Notes: a model not told the origin generated them from the sequence alone. A DNA stretch of 64,000 nt from Siphonodentalium dalli (GCA_032622095.1 CP136062.1:38626918-38690917); one strand, 5' to 3'. Numbered from the stretch's first letter, positions 21,606 to 34,154 are shown. Numbers and translations are program-made.

Positions 21606-22642
21606 AAGCCTGTTCTTGATCTTGAGAGGTTTCCGGCGACCTTGTAGGACCATGATTCGGGTTGTCTAAATGTCTGCGTTCATGCATTCTGGAAATGGTT
21701 GAATCTGAACATGCAATGATTGTATTCAGTATGCAACGTTGTCAGCTGTTTAATTTTTGTTTTCGTTTGGACGTTAATCATTATAGTGTTATTTGTTATA
21801 CATTATAGTGTTATTTGTTATACATTTGTTATTTGTTGATGTTAACATTGTTCACCCTAGCGTGGTAAGTTCTTCACAACAGAACATTACGATATAAAGG
21901 GACATAATGCATTCACAGTGGGAACACGTGTGTGGGGTGGTCATAAATTGTAAAACAGTCATCACTAAAAACATGGAGAAAGAAACCCTCTTTCTTATTT
22001 GTATTAATAACTCTCCAGATAAAGCATTTAAAACATGTGTTATATAAATCATACTGCGTTAGTGCCAGTCATGTGATCAACATATAGCAGAGAAAATTAT
22101 GATAAATTCGTAACAAACGTTAGGTAACATATTAGATACATAGATATATTGTGTATGTATTATGTGCATATATTTCGTATATTTATCGAATTATTTGGCC
22201 ACCGGATTGAAACGAGAGCGATAAATTGCATGCACTACACCCCATTCCCTGTAATTATTTGAATGCGGTTCGGTTCTACACCCGGTTCTGTAGTTATACG
22301 CCTTGCGGTGTGTTAGTTTCTACATTGTCGAATTTCAAACTAAACCGGAGCGTATTTCAAAGTAATTTTGACTATCTCTTCATTTCACATTGTTTATAAA
22401 ATTCAACATAAAAAATTTAAAAAGTAGAATTGAGCATTTATATTTGTCTACCGTTGTCATCGGTACCCGATGTTGTAACGTTTGACTGAAATAAATGCTA
22501 AATTTCTTAAGGAGGCAACCCATTCGTGAATTATTAAAAAAAATCCCAATTTCAGACAATAAATTTGAATGAAAATATCATTCTTTATAACTAACGTATT
22601 TTTTAAAATAGAAAGCAATCATTTATTCGTGCAGATCGATAG
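21606..22642. other. Unannotated AT-rich DNA
   Basis: No supported gene or strong repeat. A direct repeat of TTATAGTGTTATTTGTTATA occurs near 21780-21830. AATAAA at 22489 is the first consensus poly(A) signal noticed downstream of the sulfotransferase, far for a 3' UTR end. Confidence 0.4.
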
Positions 22643-23113
22643 ACAGTTTGACGGGAAATATTAAAAAAAACAAAAACACTGCATTATCTTGACTATCTAG
22701 AATATGCTCTGTCTATCATCTGAAAGCACGACTGTCTGCTAGTAAATAAATAAAATTGTTTTCACTACATATATAGTATTTGGCAGCCATTTGCTGGACT
22801 ATTTATGTATCGGTGTAAAGGACCCAAACAACATAAAACAACAAATGTTCAGCCTCGTTCTCAATAACCTGGCAGATATAAATACTCATTATATATTGAT
22901 TCGTGCTTTCAGACATTATGTAGTTTCATGGTAATTTTTCCAAATAAAATAGTTCTGAAAATGGCTGCGAAAAAAACTAACATATGCAACGAATTTTTTT
23001 TTTCTTTCTCGCAGACAGTCATGACTTCAGATGGTAGACTGAGCGCATTCCCTGGTTGGGTTGATATTATAGATAATGCAGTCTGTTTTTTTTAAATATT
23101 TCCTGTCAAACCG
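22643..23113. mobile_element. 471-bp inverted-repeat element (MITE)
   Basis: Left ACAGTTTGACGGGAAATATT and the right end, complemented (ACGGTTTGACAGGAAATATT), match with two differences. An inverted CTGCATTATCT block follows at both ends. A second pair of inner complementary blocks (GACTGTCTGC and GCAGACAGTC) is also present. It is non-coding. Confidence 0.75.
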
Positions 23114-24203
23114 TTTTATAAAGCACTATTTTTCATACTTCGAACATATCTCTCACACTGTGATGGTAAAGAGTTGCTGCTATATAGTACTACAGCTTAT
23201 ACACTATGTATAAGGGATAATGATTTGTTGTCCTTCAAATTGATACATGTATAGCTAGAAATTGAGATTTTTTTGAAAATTCAGATGGGTCGCCTTCTAA
23301 AAGATAACTGTTATGTCTGGTGTTGAATTGTGCAGGCAGAAAGTCGCAGGATTAACGCCATGCAACAATCCGATAAATGAATGACATTTGTTCCAGTGTC
23401 AGAATATAACTTTCGAGGAGGTGTGGTTTAGTGTGATGCTGTCCTCGTGACCACACACAGAATCTAAGCTATATTTCTATCGGACACTTAATGACTGAAT
23501 ATCAGCCTAAGTATTGTCAGGTCTACTTGGGGGGGGGGGTGAAGAAATAATAGTATTACGTTGAAAGACATTCCATTTTGTTTTTGAAATTCGGCACAGC
23601 TTAGAAGAGAATTAATATGAATCGTACGTGACGCGTAGTGGAGCAACCACACATGATGTGCCTCAAATTTGCCTTTTTTCGGCGACATATAACGCTAAGA
23701 CTAATTTGTCACATCATGCAGTGGTCACGACGGAGACGACATGCTAACTTGACAAGACGTGTCGTGGCTTGTAAAATCTTGTCTGGATTCTCGTCATGAC
23801 TTCTTCATTTTTCGTTTTCATTAAGCGAACCAACAAAATTGGTCTAAATTAAATTAATAAACCTAAATCGCATCTGAATTCTTCGTAAGTTGTGAAGTAG
23901 TATAGATACTTTCATTTTTATCGCGATTCTTCATTTCCAATTCCGCGGGGTTTTTTTTGCAATCTCCACACGGTTGCTAACCGAAAGTCAAGTGACAATT
24001 TCTCCAAAATCTATGCCCGCGATCTTGAAAAATCACTGATGGATATAGAAACAAATATGACGTCATTCACCTGCCTTAGGTATTTGCACCCTTGTTGGTT
24101 GCTATAACTCCATAGAACCTAATTTGGAACCGAATCTCATTGAAATGGTCGAGAGTGTTCCGTAGATCGACTGAACTAAACAAACGAATTCTGAATCCCT
24201 TTA
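23114..24203. other. Unannotated DNA with a G-run
   Basis: No supported gene. A CTACTTGGGGGGGG tract lies at about 23524-23541. The small minus-strand ORFs are not supported. Confidence 0.4.
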
Positions 24204-24625
24204 GGCTACGTTCATACGCTGGCAAGTTTGCACGGTATGTTTTTGCGGGCATTTCGTCATGGGGAAAACCACATGGTGCCAGAATATGAACGGAACCGTG
24301 CACATAGCATGCATCTTTACCAACGCGAAAGGCATGAGAAGTAACATTTATCTAATTCCACTTGTAACAGTGCTATTGGAATTTGCCTTCAAATACCTGC
24401 ATATGTATGATTTATTCTTGCGAGATAATTCCATGATATTTACAGGCAAATCCCGGTAGCATCGTTACTAGTGGAACTACAGAGATTTTACTTCGCACGT
24501 AGTTAGCTGTGGCACATATGCACTTTTTGTGCTTGTTTCCGTTCATATTATGGCACCATATCGTTTTCTACGACAAAATGACTGCAAACCATACCGTGCA
24601 AACTTGCCAGTGTATGAACGTACCC
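24204..24625. mobile_element. 422-bp PIF/Harbinger-like MITE
   Basis: TTA direct duplications (24201-24203, 24626-24628) flank TIRs of about 95 bp. The left starts GGCTACGTTCATACGCTGG and the right, complemented, GGGTACGTTCATACACTGG. Both continue CAAGTTTGCACGGTATG and ATGGTGCCA...AATATGAACGGAA. A 3-bp TTA target and GGG-type termini fit PIF/Harbinger elements. It is non-coding. Confidence 0.88.
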
Positions 24626-24628
24626 TTA

Positions 24629-26351
24629 AAGTACCGTGCACCCTTCCATATGTTGGTTAGTTAGATGACAGAAGGTTATGTTAATTTAAAATAGACAACA
24701 CACTGATCCACAAAGGGCTATCCAGGAAAAGATGAGACATTGAGAGCGGTTATTGAAATGTTCTCATTCATTGAAACGACTTGCTTCTATTCGCCACATG
24801 TTCAAAACACTATTGTACACAAACACGTAACGCCTGGTCCGAATTGACCAATCATAAACATTAACATAATTACAATATATTGACAAATGAAATAAATAAT
24901 TGAACTCATAAAACACAAAACGAATATTGCACTAAAACATGTTGATAGGCCATATGCATGTTTTGCTATCGTATGTATACACTGCCGACAATATAGAGAG
25001 CGGTTCAAAATCGCAAATCGCGAAATACCAATCTGGCAAAATTTGGTAAAAGATTTAGACAAAATCAGATGTCATTTCAGACTTATCAGAACTAAAGAAC
25101 ATAATAAATATATTCGTAATGTTGTAATGCACGAAATATCAAATTAATAACCAGACATTGGTAAATCATGCGCACTCGTATTATGACGTACGCAATCAAA
25201 ATCTGGTAGAAATGTGGCTTGAAATTGTTTTATTGAGCGAGAATTGTCATTGGAAATGTTGGGGGGGGGGAACGTGCAACTGGCCCTGAAGATACATAAT
25301 CCCCGATCTCTTTCTTTTACGAAGGCAAGCTCCACGCTGAGCAGTCTCCTGCACATGACTTATACCGCTGCCCGCACTTTCATGTAGCATACGAACGTCT
25401 CAAATAAATGTGACAACTCATTCTGCATTATTCTCAGAAACTGTCCATGTTCATTTGAAAATTATCTAGATCAAGCCAGAATGAATTGTAACTGACAAAA
25501 CACTTGAATAAAAAAATGTTAGATTTAATTAAGAAAATGCACATGCCGGCAGCGTTCAGACATAGCGTAGCGAGGGGACTGAACTATGTTTTGCAGCTTG
25601 TAACGAAGGTTCTCCATTAGAGGTCACGTGGATTGCGTACCGTTTATGAAGTTCGCAACGGCTGTTTCTCGCAATTTCATCCATATGCAGACACAACTTA
25701 TTCGATTTATATGCTATACGCTCTTAAAGCGACATATAACATTAAAGCCTCACATTAAAACCCATTGATTTCACGCATTCGTCGTGCCCCATAGGTTAGT
25801 CAGGTTCTCACACACGTACGTGTAACGTGTGATACTAAGCTAATGCACCAGCGGTCAAAGTCACATGATTTCTCGGCGCGAAAAACACGTTTATTAAGGC
25901 GCAAGGTATAGTAGCAGTTGTAAAGAATAGTTGGTGGTGAGGGCAAGCTGCGACCACCCGTACGCTTAATTCACTTCCATCAACATAATATTCCTCCGAG
26001 ACAAATTAATCCCATTTCTCACACTGTTTGCATAGCGTTGGTCGCGTCGGCCTTTTGGTTAATAGCATATTTGATAAATCTTCTTTGTCACACGTTTCGT
26101 AAGATACAGATTGAATTAAAATAAACTTCTGAACGGAATTGCCGTGTACGTGTTAGGCGAACTGGTCATGTAAGCCAGGTGAATTGTAATGGTAAAATAA
26201 GTTACAAGTTAAGTTTGTGTGGCTGCACATGGCTATTGAAATATATAGATAGTGTAACTACATGAACTATACATGTAATATAGACGACTGATTACGCCCG
26301 ATACTTGGGGGGGAATGCTCACTTGATGCAACACTGTCTACGTTTTTCACT
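24629..26351. other. Unannotated AT-rich DNA
   Basis: About 1.7 kb without a supported gene. G-runs lie at 25260 and 26307. The short minus-strand ORFs (24802-25062, 25144-25356) lack recognisable domains. Confidence 0.4.
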
Positions 26352-26766
26352 TTAAGGCCCAATTAACTATCGAATGCCCAGATCACATTATACACAACAT
26401 ATTCCATTTGATATACCACTTGAAAGAGGCACTAAACATTTTCATTCCACCAAAATACGGAACAGCTGTGGCCCAGGAGAGTCAATCGAGCGATAGTCTC
26501 ATATTCAACCCCAAGACTTTTCCGGTTATTTACCCCAGAATGCATAATAATTCATAACCCAGATCGTTATCTTCCATTAGAAATAATAATTTGGCAGTAC
26601 AGACCAGACCAAAATTAAGCACTGACCATACGTCGGTACCTTGACGGAAAAAATACTCAGTTTATTCGACGTGATAAGTTGATAATACAATGTTGGAGCA
26701 TCCTCCTCCAAATAATGTAACATTTGGAGTATGCTGTATATAATGTGAAACTTAAGTGGTCCTTTA
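26352..26766. mobile_element. MITE of the AAGGCCCA family
   Basis: The left end TTTAAGGCCCAATTAACTAT and the right end AAGTGGTCCTTTAA are diverged inverted repeats. Internal CAGTTTATTCGACGTGATAA and GTTGATAATACAATGTTG match 13522-13560, which supports common origin with 13167-13606. Confidence 0.75.
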
Positions 26767-26896
26767 ATTATAAAAGGCAAACGAGATATACCCACGCTTG
26801 GCGTTCGCGGATATGTTTGAAACTTCGCGGAAATCAATACGCGTCAACCACAAACATATGAACATTGAGAGATTTGTCTCATAATCCTCTTGATTA

Positions 26897-27374
26897 CCTT
26901 ACTCGTATTTAAATTCGTGCAGTACTATTTTTCGCGCATCCATCGGTGCGCGAATTTAAAACTGAGCGAAAAATAGTACGACTCCCCAAGTTTAGTCTAA
27001 GCCACAGTCCATAGAAAGTACAAGAGGGCCATGCTGCTGAATTTAGCTAGATATTAAGAACGGATGAATATACATATATGCATATATTTACATTCGACCA
27101 ACCGCTATCAAGACCATTGCTCGCAATGCCAAGAGGCAAACCATGACAACTTAGTCTACACGATGTAAATCCACCGCGAATGTGTTTAATATACATGTAC
27201 ACATATACTATCTCGGCAATGACCAAGAACCGAAACTTTCATCGAAAATATCACGAAAATAATACGAAATCATTTGTCAGTTTTGAATTCGCGCAGCTAG
27301 GTGCGCGAATTTAAAGTACGCGAATTCAAAACTGGGCGAAAACTAGTACTACGCGAATTTAAATACGAGTAAGG
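26897..27374. mobile_element. 478-bp TA-site MITE (Tc1/mariner-like)
   Basis: TA lies on both sides. The TIR CCTTACTCGTATTTAAATTC is perfectly inverted at the far end. Inside are several TTCGCGCAN(n)TGCGCGAA and GTACGCGAATT motifs that form further small palindromes. It is non-coding. Confidence 0.88.
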
Positions 27375-27564
27375 TAGCTAACGATTTAACAGGTATCAAG
27401 ATTCACGTCGCGACATTAGTTAAAATATAGCTTCATTTTTTTTTATATTTGATTCGCGCTTGTCACATATTTGAAGTTTCCTATGGACCTTGAATGACCT
27501 AAACCAGTTCTTCAAAACCGGAACGTCAGAGTCCGTAACAGTTTTCTGTTAACCGTGGGTAGAA

Positions 27565-27660
27565 TTAACGGTACTCAATCCGATTCGATGGTCCCCAAAT
27601 AATCATATTCCAACAACATTTTTTGAAATGCCGCTTCAGTTATCAGAATCGATTAGTAAA
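27565..27660 (+). repeat. Solo end of TTAA-flanked family C
   Basis: TTAACGGTACTCAATCCGAT followed by GGTCCCC and CCAACAACATT matches the right end of the element at 37614-38091. The other end is absent nearby. Confidence 0.75.
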
Positions 27661-27838
27661 CTATATATAAACTCATCAAAAAAGTAAGTTCCCCCCCCCT
27701 CATATAATGGCCTTAATCACCTATGTTATTTGAAGGGATCCCTGTCCCATATGACGGCCCAATCCGGTGTTACCGCCATCGATTTACTGAAGACAAACAA
27801 GCCTATGATGCATGTAGCTCGAAGAATGTATTTACCTT

Positions 27839-28646
27839 GGTCATCCTATAATCCCCGCTGCGGGCAGTAAACCCCGGTACGGGCGTTAGCAAACCGCATA
27901 TCGGGCTATAACAGTTAAGAGTATTCCACACTTGGGCTAGTCTAATATCGGCTCTAGAGAAAAACAATTAGTCGAGCGCATTCGAAATTTCGGGGTAAAT
28001 TTAAGTTTAATTCAGCAAAACTTTCACCGCAGACACTTCTCGAATTTAAAAAAAAAGAAAGAAAAAACATGGATCAGTCTATATCATGGGACACTCTACC
28101 CGTGGCGTTTTTTATACTAAAAAACCCCAATTCCCCATCCAGTAACCCGAATAGAGACATCGATAATGTGGGCATGCAGGAGTAAACTCGGATGCGGGTA
28201 AAAATCTTGCCCGCGTCGGGGTTTACTCCGACAGTTTGGAGTGCCACATGCAATTGTCAATATTTTCCTAATTGCAGCAAATTCTAATGTGAATGTAGAT
28301 TTAGTTTCCTAAACTATCTATATCAATGGAACGTTGTACAAATTTATCACCACGCACTCCTATATTGAAGCTGAAAACACACAACATTGAAACATGGAAG
28401 CTACTCTCGCACTTCATCGCTACCATCGCACTTCATCGACCATTTCGTCACTTTGTTGAGCTTTATTCGTCGAAATGTTAACATTTGGTTGAAGCTGGGT
28501 TCATATCGCACCTCGTGGATCCGGAATTGAAAAATAGAAAAACAATAAAAAAAATATCCTTCAAAACAAAACTACCTGTACTTTTCACTTGTGCTCGCAA
28601 CGGGGTTTACTCAATATTTGCTCGCAGCGGGTATTATATGATGACC
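27839..28646. mobile_element. Probable 0.8-kb inverted-repeat element
   Basis: GGTCATCCTATAATCCCCGC at the left is inverted at the right (GCGGGTATTATATGATGACC), with GTAAACCCCGG/GGGGTTTACT blocks just inside. An internal palindrome at 28168-28225 pairs GGAGTAAAC...GCGGG with CCCGC...GTTTACTCC. No TSD was recognised. A 140-codon plus-strand ORF (28485-28907) crosses the right end and is probably fortuitous. Confidence 0.6.
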
Positions 28647-28870
28647 AGCGTGGTGTTTCACCGAATGCAACAAGAAAACACGCCACATTTCAAGATGCTG
28701 GCTGTGCAAAAGAATGCTTCAGAACGGGACAATCTTCACATGGGCAAGTTTCTTGAAAATGATTTTTCTTATCGCATGCATTCGGTGAAAAAATACTATT
28801 TTTCGAGCGGCCTGCATTACGGGTTGTTTGTCTTCATTAAATCGATGGCGATAACACATTTTTTGTCTGT

Positions 28871-29395
28871 TCTGGCAATTCCCAATTATAGCTACAGCTG
28901 TGTGTAGCTATTGTATCCACATTTGACTTTCGTAAAACAATATTTTACCAATTTGCATTGCATGCATTACCCCGAGCTGTTGCAACTCAGGTTGAGGTGT
29001 ATTATGTTGAGGTGTATTGTGTTGAGGTGTATTGTGTTGAGGTGTATTGTGTTGTTACAATTTATGAACTCGCATCCGAAGACATTTCGGTTGCACCAGC
29101 TTGTGGAATATCGGAGAAGCACAGCTAAGTGACATGGGACTCGGATTCTTCTTTTATTTAGGTGCAGTTGTCAGGAAAAAGTAACAGTATTGGAATATGT
29201 TATTAATTATACATGGACATGGCAAACAATATTAATTTACTAAGAGTATAATCAAATCTTGTTCTTGTATATTTAAATGATTGTTTGTTGGATTGGGTTA
29301 TCTCTCTTCAACCATATTCATCCATCACCAATGGCCATATGTAGCTACAATAGCTACATATATGGCAATTGTAGCTATAATTGGGAATTGCCAGA
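28871..29395. mobile_element. 525-bp inverted-repeat element around a 15-bp minisatellite
   Basis: TCTGGCAATTCCCAATTATA plus GCTACA at the left is perfectly inverted at the right end. The right arm also contains a TATGTAGCTACAATAGCTAC self-palindrome. The interior includes the minisatellite at 28991. It is non-coding, with no clear TSD. Confidence 0.78.
28991..29054 (+). repeat. 15-bp minisatellite, four units
   Basis: GTTGAGGTGTATTGT is repeated four times with one substitution in the first unit. Confidence 0.95.
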
Positions 29396-29668
29396 CCTGG
29401 TCGTATGGGGCAGGGATCTTCAAGTGCATGTAGTGAACCATTATATGGGGGCGAATAAATTCCGTTATAGGAGAGTAATGGAGCAGATTTCCGACGTAAA
29501 CCGGCGTATGTAACAACCGATATCGCAAGTTCGTTTATGTCCAAGGATGTGGTCGAGCAATAAGAGGGGCGGCTGAACCAGGAATGAGTCCACAACCGGC
29601 CAAGTAGGCGGGAGCCAGTGCAATGTATCTACCCCGTCACCACAATGTCTCTACCCCCGGCATCATAA

Positions 29669-29870
29669 CCACCCCTGGTCAAGTGGTCCTGCTAATGCAG
29701 TCGAGTCCTGCTGAATTGCTATGATTGTGTTAGGGCAAACTGATGCTGTTCATAAAAAGTACCGTTTTTGTTTTATAACGTCCTATTCGCGGTGTTCGAT
29801 AATCTGAATGAGTATCAAACAGTCAAACACATATTTATTGAGAAATATTTCTAATATCTGTCGTATTAGT
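29669..29870 (+). repeat. Solo left arm of the MITE seen at 21095
   Basis: Starts CCACCCCTGGTCAAGTGG, continues TCCTGCTGAATTGCTATGAT and AGGGCAAACTGATG. It follows the internal sequence of 21095-21330 with divergence. No right arm was found. Confidence 0.78.
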
Positions 29871-30400
29871 TGTGTGAAGGAATAAGACTGTTCTCTGTAT
29901 AAATTTTATTCATCTCTAACATCGTGTGGTAAGCAGCAAGTGTATGTAGCAATACATAATGGTGAATCATTTGGATGCCATGAAAGAAAGGCGTCGCTTA
30001 TTAATTAGCGATTCCATGTTGGCATCTGTCAGATATGTCTGAAGAGCCAGAACTAAGTAAAGAGTAGATTAATGTTGGTTTATATATACGCTAATGACTT
30101 ATAGCGGTCATTAGTATATATCTTTGTCTGTACTGACCGATGGATGAACTGAAGTTGTTACCTAAGACTTTCTATCCTTTGTGGCTAGCCTTGCATAACT
30201 CATAGGTCGTGGCCAGCAGGTCGCGCCAGGGTCAGACCATGTGGAATGTTTTGTGGCTGCTAGAGTTCAGATTATATTCCCTCTTCCCATCAATAAGTTA
30301 AGATAGATATATTTAGTATGTACCATCACGTCCCTTGAATAAGATAAGGGATAGGGGTGCATTACTCTACAGTTGTTGAACATCGATTAAAACTATATAT
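29871..30400. other. Unannotated DNA
   Basis: No supported gene. A short palindrome, TATATACGCTAATGACTTA followed by TAGCGGTCATTAGTATATA, lies at about 30084-30122 and pairs over about 17 bp. Confidence 0.45.
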
Positions 30401-31190
30401 ACACGAACACCACATACATTAACATATGTTACCACTACTATATAGCCACACATGGGTATACCCATACACACAACACATGGCCATATAGCCGTGAGTAACC
30501 ATGCAGGCACAGGCACAGGTATACTCCTACACTTCACCCATGAACATAGTCACGACCTGTATACCCATTCACTACATTAATGAACATTCAGCAACCTCGT
30601 GCATACCTAATCGTCGCACCATTAGTCATAGTGTATATGTATATATATTTGCCACATGCATGGCCATTTATGCACTCATGATATACATATACACCCCAAC
30701 GAGGACAATATAGTCACTCCCGGTATACATTTTCTCCACGTTCATGACCATACATCAATTATTGTTTACACATTTGCCTCATCAGTGGACATGCAGTCAC
30801 TCTCTGTATATACATATATATACATATTTGCGACACCCATGGCCATATAGCCACTCAAGATATACATATACACCCAACCCAAAACCACAGAGTCACTACA
30901 TGTCTATATAGTATACAAATAAACCGCACCAATTGCATTATAGTCCTTCTTGATATACCAATGTCCCGCACCGCGCAAACGGACATTTCACACACCCCAA
31001 ACGTGCATATGCACCTCACCATGACAATTCAGCCTCTCTGTGTATACTCATGAACCACACTCGTGACCATAAAATCACTCCTTGTATAACAATTTAACCA
31101 CCATTAATGTTGCCAAACTGGCACTCCCTATATAAATATTGGCCACAGCATGGCCACACAGCCACTCAAGATATGCAAGTGCTCTCGTCT
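30400..31190 (+). repeat. Degenerate minisatellite (CACCCATGACCATA type), left block
   Basis: Loosely repeated units of about 45-75 bp combine ATGACCATAYAGTCACTC with GTATACATATACACC. The same array resumes at 35340-36110, so the 4-kb block between appears to interrupt a formerly continuous array. Small ORFs within (30501-30850) are readings of the repeat. Confidence 0.8.
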
Positions 31191-32088
31191 TGTAGATAAT
31201 GAGTCGAAACGTAATGTGACACTTGCTTAGTATGACACATAGTCATCGATCTACAAATGATGATGATCTAATTCATTTTGGCATCTTTTCAACTCATTTG
31301 GGAGTAATTTCCAAAAATGTCTAAACGCTACTTTTGCACTGGCGCTCATCTGCTACTCGAGATTCGCCGCAGTTCCGAAAAATGCTACACCGCACTTCCC
31401 GAAAAGCTACGTTTCAGATGTGATATTAATGGAAAAATCGAGGATATTTTCGCAAAATGGTAAGTATTTTAGCTTTCATAAACTATTTCTCAAAGAAACA
31501 ATTTGCATATGTGATCGGACTATTTTAACAATGATGTGTACCTCACAATAATACAGAAATGTTTCTCAATTTTGACGTGATAGTCATTTATCAGCTCGAT
31601 TTTTGGTGTTCATTTGGAAAGTGCCACTAAAAAGTGCGCCCCTTTTGTGCCAAAGTTACACCTGGACGTTTAATAAGGAAACATAGTTTGCCCTGCATCT
31701 TTAGGTTTATGAAGTTATAAAATGTTCGCTTATAGTGTTCGGTACATGACAAAAACGGGCTTTGTAAACAATACATGCATGCTACGTTTCCGATTTTCGC
31801 ACGCTACTTTTCTCATTTTACAAGAATTGATACGCTACAGTTCTCTCCTCCAAATATCTCCGGGATAAATAATGCAAAAATCGGTAATAATCTGAGTAAA
31901 TTCTCGAACATTATCCATATTATTATTCAAAATAAACACAAAAGTCTGTCAGAAATTATATCCTTTGATTTTAGTAGCTTTATTTTGGTATTTTCCGCGA
32001 TTTATTACTGTTTTGTCCCCCACTAACTCCAAACGCCGTGTGGTCAAACATCCATACATATATTTAGGATATATTTACATACATGCAG

Positions 32089-32244
32089 GTCTATGCGTAA
32101 TCTACTATGGACACTTAAATGCTACTGTTATATAATGAATGGGGCTGATGAGTACCTGTATCGCATAACAACCATTGATCACGTGGCAATTGCCAACATG
32201 CTTCTGCCTGCAGCTGGGCATGTCCTCAGTTATCAAATTCGAAG
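32089..32244 (+). CDS. Possible internal exon (weak)
   Basis: A 156-nt segment open in one frame, preceded by TTACATACATGCAG and followed by the donor-like GTATGT. Both junctions would be phase 2. It would encode about 51 residues including NGADEYLYRITTIDHVAIA. I recognise no domain and no partner exons. If real, it would be a second gene inside the TIR block, convergent with the zinc-finger gene. Confidence 0.18.
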
Positions 32245-32367
32245 GTATGTTTTTAAATGGTTGGGGAAAAAGAGAGATTTATTTTTATTTTAAATACATA
32301 TTTTGAAAGTGTGTGTAAATATAACAGACGAATTGTTTTTACCCGAAGTGCATGTATTTGTATGGAT

Positions 32368-32436
32368 GCATGTTGGTATGCCAAAGTCATGTTTGGGGCG
32401 TTTCGGTGCCCCACACACTTTGTCATACCAACATGC
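32368..32436. ncRNA. Pre-miRNA-like 69-nt hairpin
   Basis: GCATGTTGGTATG (32368-32380) pairs perfectly with 32424-32436. After a C/T mismatch, CAAAGT pairs with ACTTTG. After a small internal loop, TGGGGC pairs with GCCCCA around an 8-nt loop. Twenty-five base pairs in 69 nt fits a microRNA precursor. It lies about 330 nt beyond the zinc-finger stop codon, possibly in that gene's 3' UTR in the opposite sense. I do not recognise the arms as a known miRNA, and it could be a MITE remnant. Confidence 0.4.
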
Positions 32437-32761
32437 AGCCTTACAACATGGAAATGCAGGAAACGAACATCGATTTCTGAAATATGTACTAAGTGGTTTG
32501 GACCATATATTGTACATATCGTTTCAATCGGGCCTCATATGATTAGAACACTGATCAGCCAAAATATTAAAGCATGTATGCATCACAATTAATATCATTG
32601 AAACAATAATAACTAAAAAAAAATTAAACACATAAGGTATCACATCGGTTGTCTTCCTGTGTGTGTCCTGGTGAAACTTTCACTTTTCACTGCATCATTT
32701 GCATGGGCGTGTACAAATAACATTTCTATATTATAAACACTTTCTGAACATATAGTCAGAC

Positions 32762-33631
32762 CTATCCCTGAACACATTTGTGGCCGGTTTCTCTCCTATG
32801 TCGGCAATATGAAGGGCGCCACTTGTACCTCTTTCCACAAGAACATTCATAGATCTTGCTTTGGTGCATCCCTTGAATGTGATCCTTGAGCACCCGTTGT
32901 GAGCTGAAGCTCCCACTACATATATTACAAACGCGTTTAGGCGCATTGCAGTTGGTGATGTGAGACTTTAAACTTTTATCATGCAAGAAGGTACTGCTAC
33001 ATGTAGTACATCTATGAGACGGACGGATTCCGCTGTGCAATGTCATATGGGTAGCGAGATCCTTCTTTGTGTAAGATTCCTTGTTACAGGTTCCGCATTT
33101 ATACCTCGACGATGAGGCATGTCGTACTCTCATGTGACTCATCAGGCCACTATGGGTTGTATATTTCTGAGAGCAGAGATGACACAGTAACTCACTATTT
33201 CCTGATGTGTGCTGAGACCTGTGTCTCTTTAATTCATATTTGTCGTGAAAAGCTTTCGAACATTGATCGCATTCGTACTTTTTGTTCACCTCATGTGTGG
33301 ATATATGTCGACGATAGTTTCCGCGGATATTCGTGGAGTATTGGCATATGCCACATTCATATTTCTTCCGATTCTCGACATTAATGGCATTATCATGGTC
33401 TTCAACCTGAGGTTGTTGTGACGTAACCTGTGGTTTTTGTGGCGTGCTTGTCGCTATGGGTTCACACAATGAATCCGGAACGTTGATTGAGGAGGTCTGT
33501 GGTTCATCACACAATGAATCCGGAACGTCGATTGAGGTATCAGCGGTCTGATCAATCAGATGGCACGACAAATCCAACAAGAACGCAGACTCCTCCAAAG
33601 ATATCATGGACCCTTCGATCCCAGCGTACAT
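32762..33631 (-). CDS. C2H2 zinc-finger protein, seven fingers
   Basis: A 289-residue frame. The N-terminus (1-90) is acidic and Ser/Thr/Gln-rich, with a duplicated VPDSLC motif (36-41 and 51-56). Zinc fingers lie at 91-113, 119-141, 148-171, 177-199, 206-228 (last ligand Cys, C2HC), 233-256 and 261-284 (only one residue between the two Cys, degenerate). Linkers such as EVNKK and SGIRP are not the canonical TGEKP. It is probably a nuclear DNA-binding protein; its targets cannot be told. TATTTTTTTAG lies immediately before AATG, so a 5' exon may splice in here. The gene sits inside the 31337-34873 TIR block, and its upstream side is interrupted by a MITE. Confidence 0.85.
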   Translation of the reverse strand: MYAGIEGSMISLEESAFLLDLSCHLIDQTADTSIDVPDSLCDEPQTSSINVPDSLCEPIATSTPQKPQVTSQQPQVEDHDNAINVENRKKYECGICQYSTNIRGNYRRHISTHEVNKKYECDQCSKAFHDKYELKRHRSQHTSGNSELLCHLCSQKYTTHSGLMSHMRVRHASSSRYKCGTCNKESYTKKDLATHMTLHSGIRPSHRCTTCSSTFLHDKSLKSHITNCNAPKRVCNICSGSFSSQRVLKDHIQGMHQSKIYECSCGKRYKWRPSYCRHRRETGHKCVQG

Positions 33632-33688
33632 TCTAAAAAAATATTATATAATGTAATTTTAAGTCGATATCCTACATATAAATACAAC

Positions 33689-34154
33689 CAGGGACGTTTC
33701 GACAGGGGATGGGTGTGACCATCCACCCCCCCCCCCCCCCCCAAATTGCCAAAACCTTCAACTTTTTGAAATTTCAAAGCTTCTACCTGTAATTTTGTTC
33801 AATTTTTATGTTTCAGTTGGTAATTCAGACTCCTAGGTGGCTGACTAGTTGAAAAGTTTTGGAAATTTGGGAATATTTAGTTGGGAAAATTCCAATATTT
33901 GGACATTTTAGATACTTTATTGGGGGGGGGTGTGCAAATGGAGGGGGGTGCAAATGGAATTTCGTAAATTCTGATACTAGGAACTGATCGATACTAGATT
34001 TGGAACATTTGATCCCAAGCGGGTTGGGGTACAATTTCCCATATTTGGAAATTTGGTATAGTTGATCGGAATATTTAGCATTTATTCCCAAGAGGGTGCA
34101 ATTGGAATTTCCGAAGTTGACACCCCCATTCCCGACATATTCGCAACGTCCCTG
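33689..34154. mobile_element. 466-bp hAT-like MITE upstream of the zinc-finger gene
   Basis: CAGGGACGTTTCGA at the left and, complemented, CAGGGACGTTGCGA at the right. These are followed by diverged inverted GGGGATGGG sequence. C- and G-homopolymers occur inside (33726-33742, 33921-33930). CAGGG termini suggest hAT, but the flanks (AATACAAC, TGTATAAC) match only partly as a TSD. It lies 58 bp upstream of the zinc-finger ATG, in its promoter or first intron. Confidence 0.75.

Noticed and set aside
28485-28907. 140-codon ORF as a gene
   Set aside because: It spans the end of an inverted-repeat element, has no recognised domain and no splice context.
31337-31343. RAG/Transib recombination-signal heptamer at the TIR end
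   Set aside because: CACTGGC and CACGGGC only share the CAC start. No RAG or Transib transposase or nonamer is visible, so the class is left open.
33067-33384. 105-codon ORF opposite the zinc-finger gene
   Set aside because: It is the antisense reading of finger codons; the sense strand has the clear C2H2 pattern.
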